This document shows, one piece after another, positions 38,740 to 45,788 of a stretch of DNA of 64,000 nt. The translations under genes were made by a program, and so were the position numbers. Numbering within the stretch: the first letter of the stretch is position 1; each line of letters opens with the position of its first letter. Below the pieces are notes generated by a model. The model saw only the letters and a program-made list of their open reading frames with translations, ran no database searches and was not told where the DNA came from. The stretch comes from Sulfurimonas sp. hsl 1-7 (GTDB lineage: Bacteria > Campylobacterota > Campylobacteria > Campylobacterales > Sulfurimonadaceae). Location of the stretch: NCBI RefSeq assembly GCF_030577135.1, contig NZ_JAUIRR010000003.1:369822-433821 (forward strand). The letters run 5' to 3'.

Positions 38740-38748
38740 TGCTATAAT
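38740..38748 (+). promoter_or_regulatory. Extended -10 element before a 57-residue gene
   Basis: TG, one base, TATAAT (38743-38748) with no evident -35. Spacing to the ATG at 38772 gives a leader of about 17 bases. Confidence 0.4.
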
Positions 38749-38771
38749 TACAAAAAGAGAGTATATCAATT

Positions 38772-38945
38772 ATGACAAGTAGCAATAAAGATTCTGCTTC
38801 AGTATCATGCCCTATCAATAGTAATATCTCAAAGATGAATGCTGCACTAAAAAGAATGCCTATTGAAAATAAAATCCCTGAAAGTGCTATTGCTGCTATG
38901 AAATCTTTAGCCGAGAGTAATAAAAAATATCTTCGCAATCACTAA
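38772..38945 (+). CDS. Small protein of 57 residues
   Basis: Open frame MTSSNKDSASVSCPINSN...KMNAALKRMPIENKIPESA...KSLAESNKKYLRNH. It lies on the strand that carries the extended -10 promoter at 38740-38748; the opposite-strand frame there is hydrophobic and lacks such a site. It has one cysteine and no known motif. Weak sequence likeness to the KSLAAS repeats of the two-repeat protein at 36304 is visible but may be chance. Confidence 0.4.
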   Translation: MTSSNKDSASVSCPINSNISKMNAALKRMPIENKIPESAIAAMKSLAESNKKYLRNH

Positions 38946-38977
38946 GCTGATTGAATCTTTTACAGAAATATAGTAAT

Positions 38978-40120
38978 TTAAAATATGCTTTCTTGTTCGA
39001 TATAAAATCTATCGATCATATTACCCACTCTATTCTCAGTACTAACTTTCCCAAAATAAACTAATTCATTTTCATTAATTACTTGATAAATATAATACTT
39101 GGTACCTATCATTGCTAATCCATACAGTTCTTTTTTATAACTGATTAGTAGAAGATTTCTACCTGTATGCAATAAAGCGTACTCTTTGGTTAATTCTTCT
39201 TCTCTATACTTAATTTGAGCCTTATAATAGTTTTTCATCGTATTTATTGTTCTAACATCATCTTTGGATAAAACATGACTACTGATTCCCAAGTTATCTA
39301 ATAAATCTATCTCTTGTACTACTATCTTCTCATAAAGTGCTTCTTTATGTATTGCAATATTGTAAGAATCTTTTTCCGATATCTGTAGATTTGCTATTAT
39401 TGCCCTTCTTGCTCGTTCTACTTTAGCTCTTTTTTGTTCAAGGTCCCCTTGAATATAAAATTGTTTTTTGGCTTCAATTGTATTGTCTATAATCCTTTTA
39501 AAAAGCCTACGTCCTCTTTCTAGTCTTTCATGCCACTTTATACTTTTAAAGTCCACAAGTGATATTCGTAGAGCCTCTTTCAAAAGTTTGTCTATCTCTT
39601 TATCAACTATCTTCTTGTTTCTTCTATCTTCAAAATAGAGCATACACTTTTTAAATCCTAAAACAGAGAAAATCATTGCATCATACTTTGCACCAAGCCA
39701 AGAATATTTTCCCCCAGAACCTTTAACATATTCCATGGCATTTAAAATGTCCCTATCAAGAGAAAGTTCAAAATGTTTTTCTAAACAAGAAGATCCAACA
39801 GATATCTTAGAATGATTAAATTTGTTTTCTATTACATATCTATTAGTTAAATTGGTTTTTCCACATATACAAGCTGTAGTGTTTTTATCGTGATATTCCA
39901 TACCAGATAATTCCCATTCTGAAATATTAAAAATATGGCTTTCACAAAGAAGAGATACTCTATCAATAAGGGTGTCATTCTGGTTTTTTGTTCTTTTATG
40001 AGACAAATCAATAAAACCAGCATTGTAAATTTTTTCTATTTTATCTTTCGGGATATTTTCATAGATAGCATTGGCAATAAGAATATAATTTTGTTTGTGA
40101 GATGTCAACAACTTTCCCAT
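38978..40120 (-). CDS. Hypothetical protein with a CxC zinc-finger-like motif
   Basis: 380 residues. The segment ACICGKTNLTNRYVIENKFN...SVGSSCLEKHF (about residues 83-117) has the CxCG...SxCxxxF pattern found in phage and mobile-element proteins, where it may bind zinc or nucleic acid. The rest is helical and Lys/Glu-rich. The frame is open to a TTG at 40144, but that sits inside a palindrome, so I prefer the ATG at 40120. No good ribosome site is present. Confidence 0.55.
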   Translation of the reverse strand: MGKLLTSHKQNYILIANAIYENIPKDKIEKIYNAGFIDLSHKRTKNQNDTLIDRVSLLCESHIFNISEWELSGMEYHDKNTTACICGKTNLTNRYVIENKFNHSKISVGSSCLEKHFELSLDRDILNAMEYVKGSGGKYSWLGAKYDAMIFSVLGFKKCMLYFEDRRNKKIVDKEIDKLLKEALRISLVDFKSIKWHERLERGRRLFKRIIDNTIEAKKQFYIQGDLEQKRAKVERARRAIIANLQISEKDSYNIAIHKEALYEKIVVQEIDLLDNLGISSHVLSKDDVRTINTMKNYYKAQIKYREEELTKEYALLHTGRNLLLISYKKELYGLAMIGTKYYIYQVINENELVYFGKVSTENRVGNMIDRFYIEQESIF

Positions 40121-40122
40121 AC

Positions 40123-40151
40123 AATATAATTGTTCTACAAACAATTATATT
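40123..40151. repeat. Palindrome with 12-bp arms at the start of the CxC-protein gene
   Basis: Arms AATATAATTGTT and AACAATTATATT enclose CTACA. On the minus strand TATAAT within it sits as a -10 for the gene starting at 40120. It is a candidate operator or 5' hairpin. Confidence 0.5.
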
Positions 40152-40207
40152 ATGATAAAGTAAAAATCATAATTAATACATTTTACTTTGAGAATATAAA
40201 ATTAATT

Positions 40208-40288
40208 ATGATTGTTAGCAACATTGTTCTTATTTTTGTAGTTGTATTTACCATCACAATGTTATTCAAACTGATTAAAAAATTTTGA
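40208..40288 (+). CDS. Possible 26-residue hydrophobic peptide
   Basis: The frame MIVSNIVLIFVVVFTITMLF ends in the basic tail KLIKKF, a single membrane span. This is the shape of type I toxins and small stress membrane peptides. It has only a weak ribosome-like GAGA upstream and no recognised antisense RNA. It lies in the 430-bp gap before the CBASS operon. The coding call is tentative. Confidence 0.25.
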   Translation: MIVSNIVLIFVVVFTITMLFKLIKKF

Positions 40289-40377
40289 GTGTTATCATTG
40301 AAAATAACTTATTTTAGGCATGTCATTTTCAAATTGTAAAATTTTTACTTATTTATATGACTTTTTAAGGATAAATT

Positions 40378-40386
40378 TGATATAAT
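40378..40386 (+). promoter_or_regulatory. Probable CBASS operon promoter (extended -10)
   Basis: TGATATAAT: TG, one base, then TATAAT (40381-40386). The -35 region is weak (ATGACT at 40357, 18-bp spacer). A transcript from about 40393 would carry a 190-base leader before the CD-NTase start. Confidence 0.45.
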
Positions 40387-40397
40387 TGGAGCAATTT

Positions 40398-40524
40398 ATA
40401 AATCAATGCTGGAACATTGTTTTATAAAAATAAAATGAATAAAAGGTACATAATGAAAACATTACGTTTTATTTTTGATGCGTTATTGTATATAAATATA
40501 AATTAAACACTACTTAAAGTGTTT
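40398..40524 (+). other. CBASS leader: two hairpins and a 17-codon frame
   Basis: Hairpin 1 (40398-40425) has 11-bp arms with one mismatch around CTGGAA. A short frame from ATG 40453 to TAA 40506 (MKTLRFIFDALLYINI...) has AAAGG seven bases upstream. Hairpin 2 (AAACACT 40505-40511, AGTGTTT 40518-40524) overlaps its stop and is followed by TTATTAA. The arrangement recalls an attenuator, but no control codons stand out. Confidence 0.35.
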
Positions 40525-40581
40525 TATTAATATACAAACGTATTATAGATGTCGTTTTCTGAAAGTACCGAAAGGTAATAC

Positions 40582-41772
40582 ATGACAAAAAGAATGTCAT
40601 ACATAAACATGGATAATATCCATTGGGAAGTTATAGTTGCTCTAACTGACAAGTTAAAGCTTTCAGATTCTAAGTATGCTGATGCTGAAAAGAAATACAA
40701 TGCTGTTAGTAAATGGCTTCATGATTCAGACAATGAGATTTTTAAAGATTCAACGATATATCCTCAAGGCTCTGTAAGACTTGGTACAACTGTTAAACCT
40801 TATGGTGCTAACGAACATGATATTGATCTGGTTGTTCATCTACCAAAAGTTAATAAGTATTATTCTTCTGAATATATACATGAATTGATAGGTGACAGAC
40901 TCAAAGACCATGATACTTATTCTTCAATGTTAAAACCTCTTAAAAGAGGCTGGAGATTAAACTATGCTGGGGACTTTCACTTAGACATCACTCCAGCTAT
41001 CCCTGATGGTGAATGTAACAATCATTGTCCAATCAACAAACACTATGCAGAGTTTGTTCCTGATTCAGCACTAAGAGATTGGAAGTCTTCAAATCCAAGA
41101 GGCTATGCAGAGTGGTTTCATAAAATAGATGAAAAAATGCCAAAGTTTACAACAGATAGTAAAAACTTTGTAGCAACGTTTGAGTCTAGAACTATTGAGG
41201 ATATACCAAACCAACACAACTTTAAAGGTGTTTTAAAAAGAACTGTGCAGCTTCTTAAAAGACACAGGGACATTTTCTTTAATGAGAAACATATCACATT
41301 AAAAGAATATTCACCTATATCAATTTTGATAACGACACTTGCTGCACAAGCATATGAAGATATCTTACAAACTCAAGAGTTATTTGATCCTGTTGTTCTA
41401 CTAAAAAAAATCATATCAGATATGAAGAAATTTAGGCCAAATGAAAATGGTTTTTACTATTTAGCTAATCCGACAAATCTAAAAGAAAACTTTGCTGAGA
41501 AATGGAATAATAGCTCATTATATTCCTATTCTTTTTCTTTATGGATAGAAGCAGTATATAATGATATTGAAGTTATATTAACTTCTAATGGACTCGATAT
41601 AACTGGAAAAGCTATCAATGATGCTTTTGGTGGAAAATATGGTGAACAGGTTATAGATTCTCTTACCTCTTCAATAGACCAAAGTAGAGAAACTGGTCTT
41701 ATATCAGGGGTTTTTACTTTAAATGAAATGGCTAAACCTAAAGTTGAAAAAAATACTTTTTTCGGAGCATAG
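40582..41772 (+). CDS. CD-NTase cyclic-nucleotide synthase (CBASS)
   Basis: Senses phage infection and makes cyclic di- or trinucleotides. The polymerase-beta-type core is complete: YPQGSVRLGT with Gly63-Ser64, the first two metal-binding acids in DIDLV (Asp80, Asp82), and the third in FHLDITPAIP (Asp135). 396 residues, the usual CD-NTase size. The ATG follows GAAAGG at eight bases. It is first in an operon of four genes, followed 2 bp later by the E2-like gene. The nucleotide product cannot be read from the sequence. Confidence 0.9.
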   Translation: MTKRMSYINMDNIHWEVIVALTDKLKLSDSKYADAEKKYNAVSKWLHDSDNEIFKDSTIYPQGSVRLGTTVKPYGANEHDIDLVVHLPKVNKYYSSEYIHELIGDRLKDHDTYSSMLKPLKRGWRLNYAGDFHLDITPAIPDGECNNHCPINKHYAEFVPDSALRDWKSSNPRGYAEWFHKIDEKMPKFTTDSKNFVATFESRTIEDIPNQHNFKGVLKRTVQLLKRHRDIFFNEKHITLKEYSPISILITTLAAQAYEDILQTQELFDPVVLLKKIISDMKKFRPNENGFYYLANPTNLKENFAEKWNNSSLYSYSFSLWIEAVYNDIEVILTSNGLDITGKAINDAFGGKYGEQVIDSLTSSIDQSRETGLISGVFTLNEMAKPKVEKNTFFGA

Positions 41773-41774
41773 GT

Positions 41775-42383
41775 ATGAGAAAGCAGATTTCTGACGAACA
41801 AAGAAGATACGCCCAATATTATAATGCATTGCACTATAATGGGGCCATCCCAATATTTGATAAAATTGTTAAAAAATTTAATGATGGTTTTTGGATGGAG
41901 TTTTCACTAAAGCCGACTAAACTAAGTAGAACATACAAAATTGTTTTGATATACATTAATGGATATATGCCTTATAGCTATGTGATATCACCCAATTTAG
42001 TCAAAATCTCTCATGATAGGACTGTTCCTCATCTCTATAATCAGGAAACTCAAAGCTTGTGTTTAACTCATCCCAGTCTATGTGAATGGAATAAAAATAA
42101 ACTTATTGTAGATACATATATACCTTGGATCGCTCATTGGCTATACTACTATGAAGTGTGGCTTCTAAGTGATCAATGGGAAGGTGGTGGTATCCACCCT
42201 GGTGATGAAATAGATACCGAATTGAAAAAACTTGCCAAAAAACAAGAAAGTAAAAAACAAAAAAAAGTCTCTAAAGACAAAGTGCAATCTCCATTAAAAA
42301 TTGCCAACAAAATATATTCAAAGCGTAAAGAACTCGATGAACACCTCCATAAAGACTCAATGGAGGTAGCTATTAATGAATAA
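41775..42383 (+). CDS. E2-like ubiquitin-conjugating-fold protein (CBASS Cap2-type, E2 only)
   Basis: 202 residues. PHLYNQETQSLCLTHPSLCEW (86-105) is the E2 signature, with the likely catalytic cysteine Cys96 in SLCL. The fold pattern and the C-terminal W-x-x-HW-x-YYYEVWL helix agree with prokaryotic E2 proteins. In type II CBASS an E1-E2 fusion or, in the short form, an E2-only protein ligates the CD-NTase C-terminus and activates it. No E1 or JAB protease is here, so this is the short form. Its stop lies inside the next gene by 8 bp. Confidence 0.82.
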   Translation: MRKQISDEQRRYAQYYNALHYNGAIPIFDKIVKKFNDGFWMEFSLKPTKLSRTYKIVLIYINGYMPYSYVISPNLVKISHDRTVPHLYNQETQSLCLTHPSLCEWNKNKLIVDTYIPWIAHWLYYYEVWLLSDQWEGGGIHPGDEIDTELKKLAKKQESKKQKKVSKDKVQSPLKIANKIYSKRKELDEHLHKDSMEVAINE

Positions 42384-43431
42384 ATTTCTCAATTTTTTTA
42401 TAAAAATATATGAAATATGGCAATCAGGAAAAGCAGGTAAAATTGGCACCTCTTTACTTGGTTTTGGAATGATACTTGTTGCTTCTGGAGCTTCTTTTAC
42501 ATTCATTATTGGTTATTCAGATCAAAAAAGAAATGTAAATGCAGCTGTCTCTTCATCTCAAAACCCTGATATGGTTTTATATAGCATAGGTATTCTACTT
42601 ATAATAATTGGTGCACTAATATTGATAGATACATACAGGAGGCTAATAGCTAACAGAACTGTTATTTATTTTGGAAATCTATTAAAACAGGGAGATTCTG
42701 ATATCCCTTACTATGCTATGGAAAAAAATGATCAACTTAATGTCACTCCTATTAAACTAGGACTGATTGATTCCTATAAGAAAACAGAAGTTATTGAAGA
42801 ATATAAACACCTATGTAGATTATTCAAAGACAGAACTGATCATATTGATGCTAAAAAGGTCTATATAGCATCTCTTGCAAGTACCCCATATCTTTATCTT
42901 TTAGGTACCTTATTCCGTAATGGGCACATTCAGAATGAGATACTGGATTACAATCGAGACCTGGATAAGTGGTATAGGTTAGACACTATAGGAAATAACT
43001 TAAGCAACTGTTTAATGTATGAAGATAACTTTACAACAGTAAATGACAAACTCAACTATCTTTGCAATAGTAATTTTGAATCCATTGGTATAGCTCTATC
43101 ATATACTTTTCCAATCGATAAAACATCGATTCCACCAGCTCTTCGGGATAAGACAATATTTTTAACTCATGGATTAGGATTTGGTAATGATAAAATTAAT
43201 AACAAGGCAGCACAAGCTTCTCTTTTGAATGAATTAACAGTATACATAGACAAGCTAAAATCATTTAACAAAAATATTCATTTATTTGTATCTGCACAAG
43301 CATCGTTCAATGTTAACCTTGGAAAAAGATATCAAGATAATACTATGGATGAAGTAAAAATATACAACTTCAATGGTTCGTTAAGAGAATACGATTGGTT
43401 TATTAGTTTTAATTCTGGGATAGTAAAATAA
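42376..43431 (+). CDS. Two-TM SAVED effector (Cap14-like)
   Basis: Two N-terminal membrane helices (about 25-47 and 67-85) precede a SAVED domain (about 150-351), recognisable from FLTHGLGFG, HLFVSAQASFNVNLGKRY and the closing DEVKIYNFNG. SAVED domains bind the cyclic nucleotide made by the CD-NTase; in Cap14-type effectors binding is thought to trigger membrane disruption and death of the infected cell. It overlaps the E2 gene by 8 bp and precedes the fourth gene by 12 bp. Confidence 0.85.
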   Translation: MNKFLNFFIKIYEIWQSGKAGKIGTSLLGFGMILVASGASFTFIIGYSDQKRNVNAAVSSSQNPDMVLYSIGILLIIIGALILIDTYRRLIANRTVIYFGNLLKQGDSDIPYYAMEKNDQLNVTPIKLGLIDSYKKTEVIEEYKHLCRLFKDRTDHIDAKKVYIASLASTPYLYLLGTLFRNGHIQNEILDYNRDLDKWYRLDTIGNNLSNCLMYEDNFTTVNDKLNYLCNSNFESIGIALSYTFPIDKTSIPPALRDKTIFLTHGLGFGNDKINNKAAQASLLNELTVYIDKLKSFNKNIHLFVSAQASFNVNLGKRYQDNTMDEVKIYNFNGSLREYDWFISFNSGIVK

Positions 43432-43443
43432 AAGGATAAAATT

Positions 43444-44073
43444 TTGAAAATAGTACATAGTTTATATAACTTCTATCATGCTCAATTAAAAAAAAGAAAA
43501 TCGTTAAAAATACTTAGCGACATGAAAGAACATCAACTAAAAAACTATGCCCTATATTGTGAGAACCCTTTTACAATTATTCAATCAGAAAAAATTTTTG
43601 ATTACTCATTTAAAGATCTAAACTATAGTACGAACAAAACAGTGATACAACATAGAACTAATTACATTCGGGCACAGTCAATTATAAAAACTCAACTCAT
43701 GTATGGTACTGATGCTAATCAAGGTGCACACTTTGAACATCTAAAGGGAAGCCTTAATCATGCTGACCGTTCCAGTGTAATTATTTTTTTTGAATGGAAA
43801 GGTGAGCAAAACAATGTACCATCTTTTCATAAAGCTAAAAAGGATATTTTATTTCATGTAAGTGTATACGACCATACTCCAATAGGAGAAAAAGGTGTAG
43901 GCTATTGGGAATCAAGAATATATCCATATACATCAGATGGTCTCACAATAATAGGATTAGCTTCAGAAAATGAACCTAAAAATCTTTTACTATTTAAGAA
44001 TCCTATCAAAGTTTCAATTGTAACAGAAGATGAATTTTTCTCTAGACATAGATTTAACAAGTATATTCATTAG
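43444..44073 (+). CDS. Unknown fourth gene of the CBASS operon
   Basis: 209 residues, no known family. Start TTG at 43444 with AAGGA at good spacing. There is no signal peptide or membrane helix. Visible are a helical N-terminus (about 1-40), a middle with GTDANQGAHFEHLKG, and beta-rich segments (SSVIIFFEWKG, ILFHVSVYDHTPIG, DGLTIIGLAS). It is 12 bp after the SAVED effector in a compact operon, so it probably acts in or regulates CBASS, yet it matches none of the Cap accessory proteins I know. A nuclease or a phage sensor are both possible. Confidence 0.65.
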   Translation: MKIVHSLYNFYHAQLKKRKSLKILSDMKEHQLKNYALYCENPFTIIQSEKIFDYSFKDLNYSTNKTVIQHRTNYIRAQSIIKTQLMYGTDANQGAHFEHLKGSLNHADRSSVIIFFEWKGEQNNVPSFHKAKKDILFHVSVYDHTPIGEKGVGYWESRIYPYTSDGLTIIGLASENEPKNLLLFKNPIKVSIVTEDEFFSRHRFNKYIH

Positions 44074-44092
44074 AGATTTATAAATTGTTTAA

Positions 44093-44338
44093 TTAACTTT
44101 TTATAAGTGAGCAGAGGTCTATTTTAAGTTCATTAGCTATTCTATATAATTGTTCAAGACTGAAATGTTTATTCTCTATACATTTTTCAGCTTTACTCAC
44201 TACAGAAACAGACGTATACCCAAGTCTTTGTGATAATTCTAATTGTGTAATCCCTTTTTCTTCTCTAGCTTTTTTAACATTAAAACCTATTTGTTTATGA
44301 AATGCTATTAAAGAAGTATCTGTAATTTTTTGAGGCAT
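44093..44338 (-). CDS. XRE-family helix-turn-helix repressor
   Basis: 81 residues. Residues 15-75 are a Cro/C1-type HTH (IGFNVKKAREEKGITQLELSQRLGYTSVSVVSKAEKC...SLEQLYRIANELKIDL). It is divergent from the 92-residue gene, and the intergenic region carries a paired inverted repeat that is the likely operator, so it is probably autoregulated. Its gene converges with the CBASS operon with a 19-bp gap. Confidence 0.85.
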   Translation of the reverse strand: MPQKITDTSLIAFHKQIGFNVKKAREEKGITQLELSQRLGYTSVSVVSKAEKCIENKHFSLEQLYRIANELKIDLCSLIKS

Positions 44339-44341
44339 AAA

Positions 44342-44406
44342 TCACCCTAGTGAATTTTTGCTTAAGTTTAATTTGTTAAAATTTTTCTATCAACTCACTA
44401 GGGTGA
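44342..44406. promoter_or_regulatory. Paired inverted-repeat operator between divergent genes
   Basis: TCACCCTAGTGA (44342-44353) and TCACTAGGGTGA (44395-44406) are exact reverse complements. Each is itself TCAC-N4-GTGA, a typical XRE operator half-pair. They flank the divergent promoters. The second ends 6 bp before the plus-strand ATG, so binding should block both genes. Confidence 0.7.
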
Positions 44407-44412
44407 AGTAAA

Positions 44413-44691
44413 ATGTTTTTAAAAAAGAAAATGATTGATATGAATGAATATTCTCAAAAAGAATTACAGGTTTTAGTGGATAATTATATTAAAGAATATC
44501 ATGGGAATAGACATAAAAATAAAATTTTTAAAGAACTGAATAAAGTTGATGATTATTTAGTACAGATGAGAAATGCTGGGTTAAGTTTAGAAAAAATTAG
44601 AGAATTTTTGATTGAATTTTATAATTATAAAGTAGGTATGAACACTATTTCTGATTATTTTAAAACTTTTCACCCAATAAACTCTCAATAA
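44413..44691 (+). CDS. Small helical protein, 92 residues
   Basis: No family recognised with confidence. The central helices (NKVDDYLVQMRNAGLSLEKI) and C-terminal YNYKVGMNTISDYFKTF suggest a small DNA-binding or mobilisation-accessory protein such as MobC-like or a helix-turn-helix regulator. It is controlled by the XRE operator pair upstream. Its stop is 5 bp from the stop of the converging metalloprotease-like gene. Confidence 0.5.
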   Translation: MFLKKKMIDMNEYSQKELQVLVDNYIKEYHGNRHKNKIFKELNKVDDYLVQMRNAGLSLEKIREFLIEFYNYKVGMNTISDYFKTFHPINSQ

Positions 44692-44696
44692 TTCTT

Positions 44697-45677
44697 TTAT
44701 ACCTTTATAAGAGAATATTCTTTTAAAAAGTCATTTAGTAGTTTTTGCTCTTTTGTATATAAAGCTGACATTTCAGCATTATAACTATGAATATCATCTC
44801 TATTGATCTCACTCATAAAATCTTCGTCGTGATCTGCTAAATAATCAAATACTGTATACATAGCATTAAAAACTGTTTTTTCAACATTATGTTGATATTC
44901 TTCTTTTATAATTGAATTCATCACTCTGGGAAAATCATTTAATATTGAGTATGCTCTAAAGAAGTGTGTAGGATAATCTTTAGTTTTAATATCAAAAAAT
45001 CCAAACTTATAATGAGTTAAATATATAATATATACAATTAACTTTATTAAACTTTCGAATGTTTGTAACTCATCCTTTTTTTTATCAATGACAAATTTAA
45101 GTAATAAGTCCCATAAAGATTTCGCTAAAAAAACACTTGAATATCGATCTGCATTTAATTCTAATAAATGTCGAAATACATCTGGTTTATCTTTCAATCC
45201 ACTCGGTAGTTCACACATAGAGAAGAAAGTAATTGGCGATTTTTCATCTATAGTAGCATTATATGAAAATTCTAAATGTCCATCTATTATATGACCATAT
45301 TCATGGCCACCAAAATAGTAAATTGTAAATAAAATCCAAAATGCCATAATATCATTTTTATCTCCAAGATATTGTAACTCTTCTTCTAAAAAGTCTATAT
45401 CCCATCCACATGTTTCCATGGCAAACTGAATTAAACCACGGTTTAAAAGAATAACATACTCAGAATCATCTAATTTTCTCGAATGTGCATTAATATCATT
45501 ATCTTCTACAACAAAGATTTGTATATTTATATTTTTGAACAAAGAACTTTTTAATAAGTTTTCTCTAATATATTTTAAACATCTAGAGTATGTCTCTATT
45601 TCAAAATCTTCTGAATAAATATCTTCTTCTATTGACTCTCCATGTATTACAAATAGTGTCCGAAGCTTATTAGTCAT
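44697..45677 (-). CDS. HExxH metalloprotease-like protein
   Basis: The motif FGGHEYGHIIDGH (123-134) is a zinc-metalloprotease HExxH (125-129), with ELNAD (173-177) as a possible third ligand in a mini-gluzincin. The closing helices are hydrophobic and Lys-rich. This recalls the Lit family of phage-exclusion proteases, which cleave EF-Tu, but family membership is not proven. It neighbours the CBASS operon and the recombinases, so a defence role is plausible. Confidence 0.6.
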   Translation of the reverse strand: MTNKLRTLFVIHGESIEEDIYSEDFEIETYSRCLKYIRENLLKSSLFKNINIQIFVVEDNDINAHSRKLDDSEYVILLNRGLIQFAMETCGWDIDFLEEELQYLGDKNDIMAFWILFTIYYFGGHEYGHIIDGHLEFSYNATIDEKSPITFFSMCELPSGLKDKPDVFRHLLELNADRYSSVFLAKSLWDLLLKFVIDKKKDELQTFESLIKLIVYIIYLTHYKFGFFDIKTKDYPTHFFRAYSILNDFPRVMNSIIKEEYQHNVEKTVFNAMYTVFDYLADHDEDFMSEINRDDIHSYNAEMSALYTKEQKLLNDFLKEYSLIKV

Positions 45678-45788
45678 TTATAGTTCATCCTGCATTCAAA
45701 ATATGAATTCGTTTTTTAATAAATTGAATCCATATAAAATTTCAGAAAGTTTATAGTCAACTTGATTAAGATATATTGAAAACGAACA

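Noticed and set aside
38720..38938. Minus-strand hydrophobic frame of 72 residues
   Set aside because: It overlaps the plus-strand 57-residue gene that has an extended -10 promoter. Its composition is the mirror image of that gene, and no ribosome site is visible.
40398..40524. Retron-type ncRNA ahead of the CBASS operon
   Set aside because: No reverse transcriptase lies nearby; the hairpins are short and fit a leader better.
44339..44412. The two 12-bp repeats considered as a CRISPR remnant
   Set aside because: They are inverted, not direct, only two, and flank promoters. Operator is the better reading.
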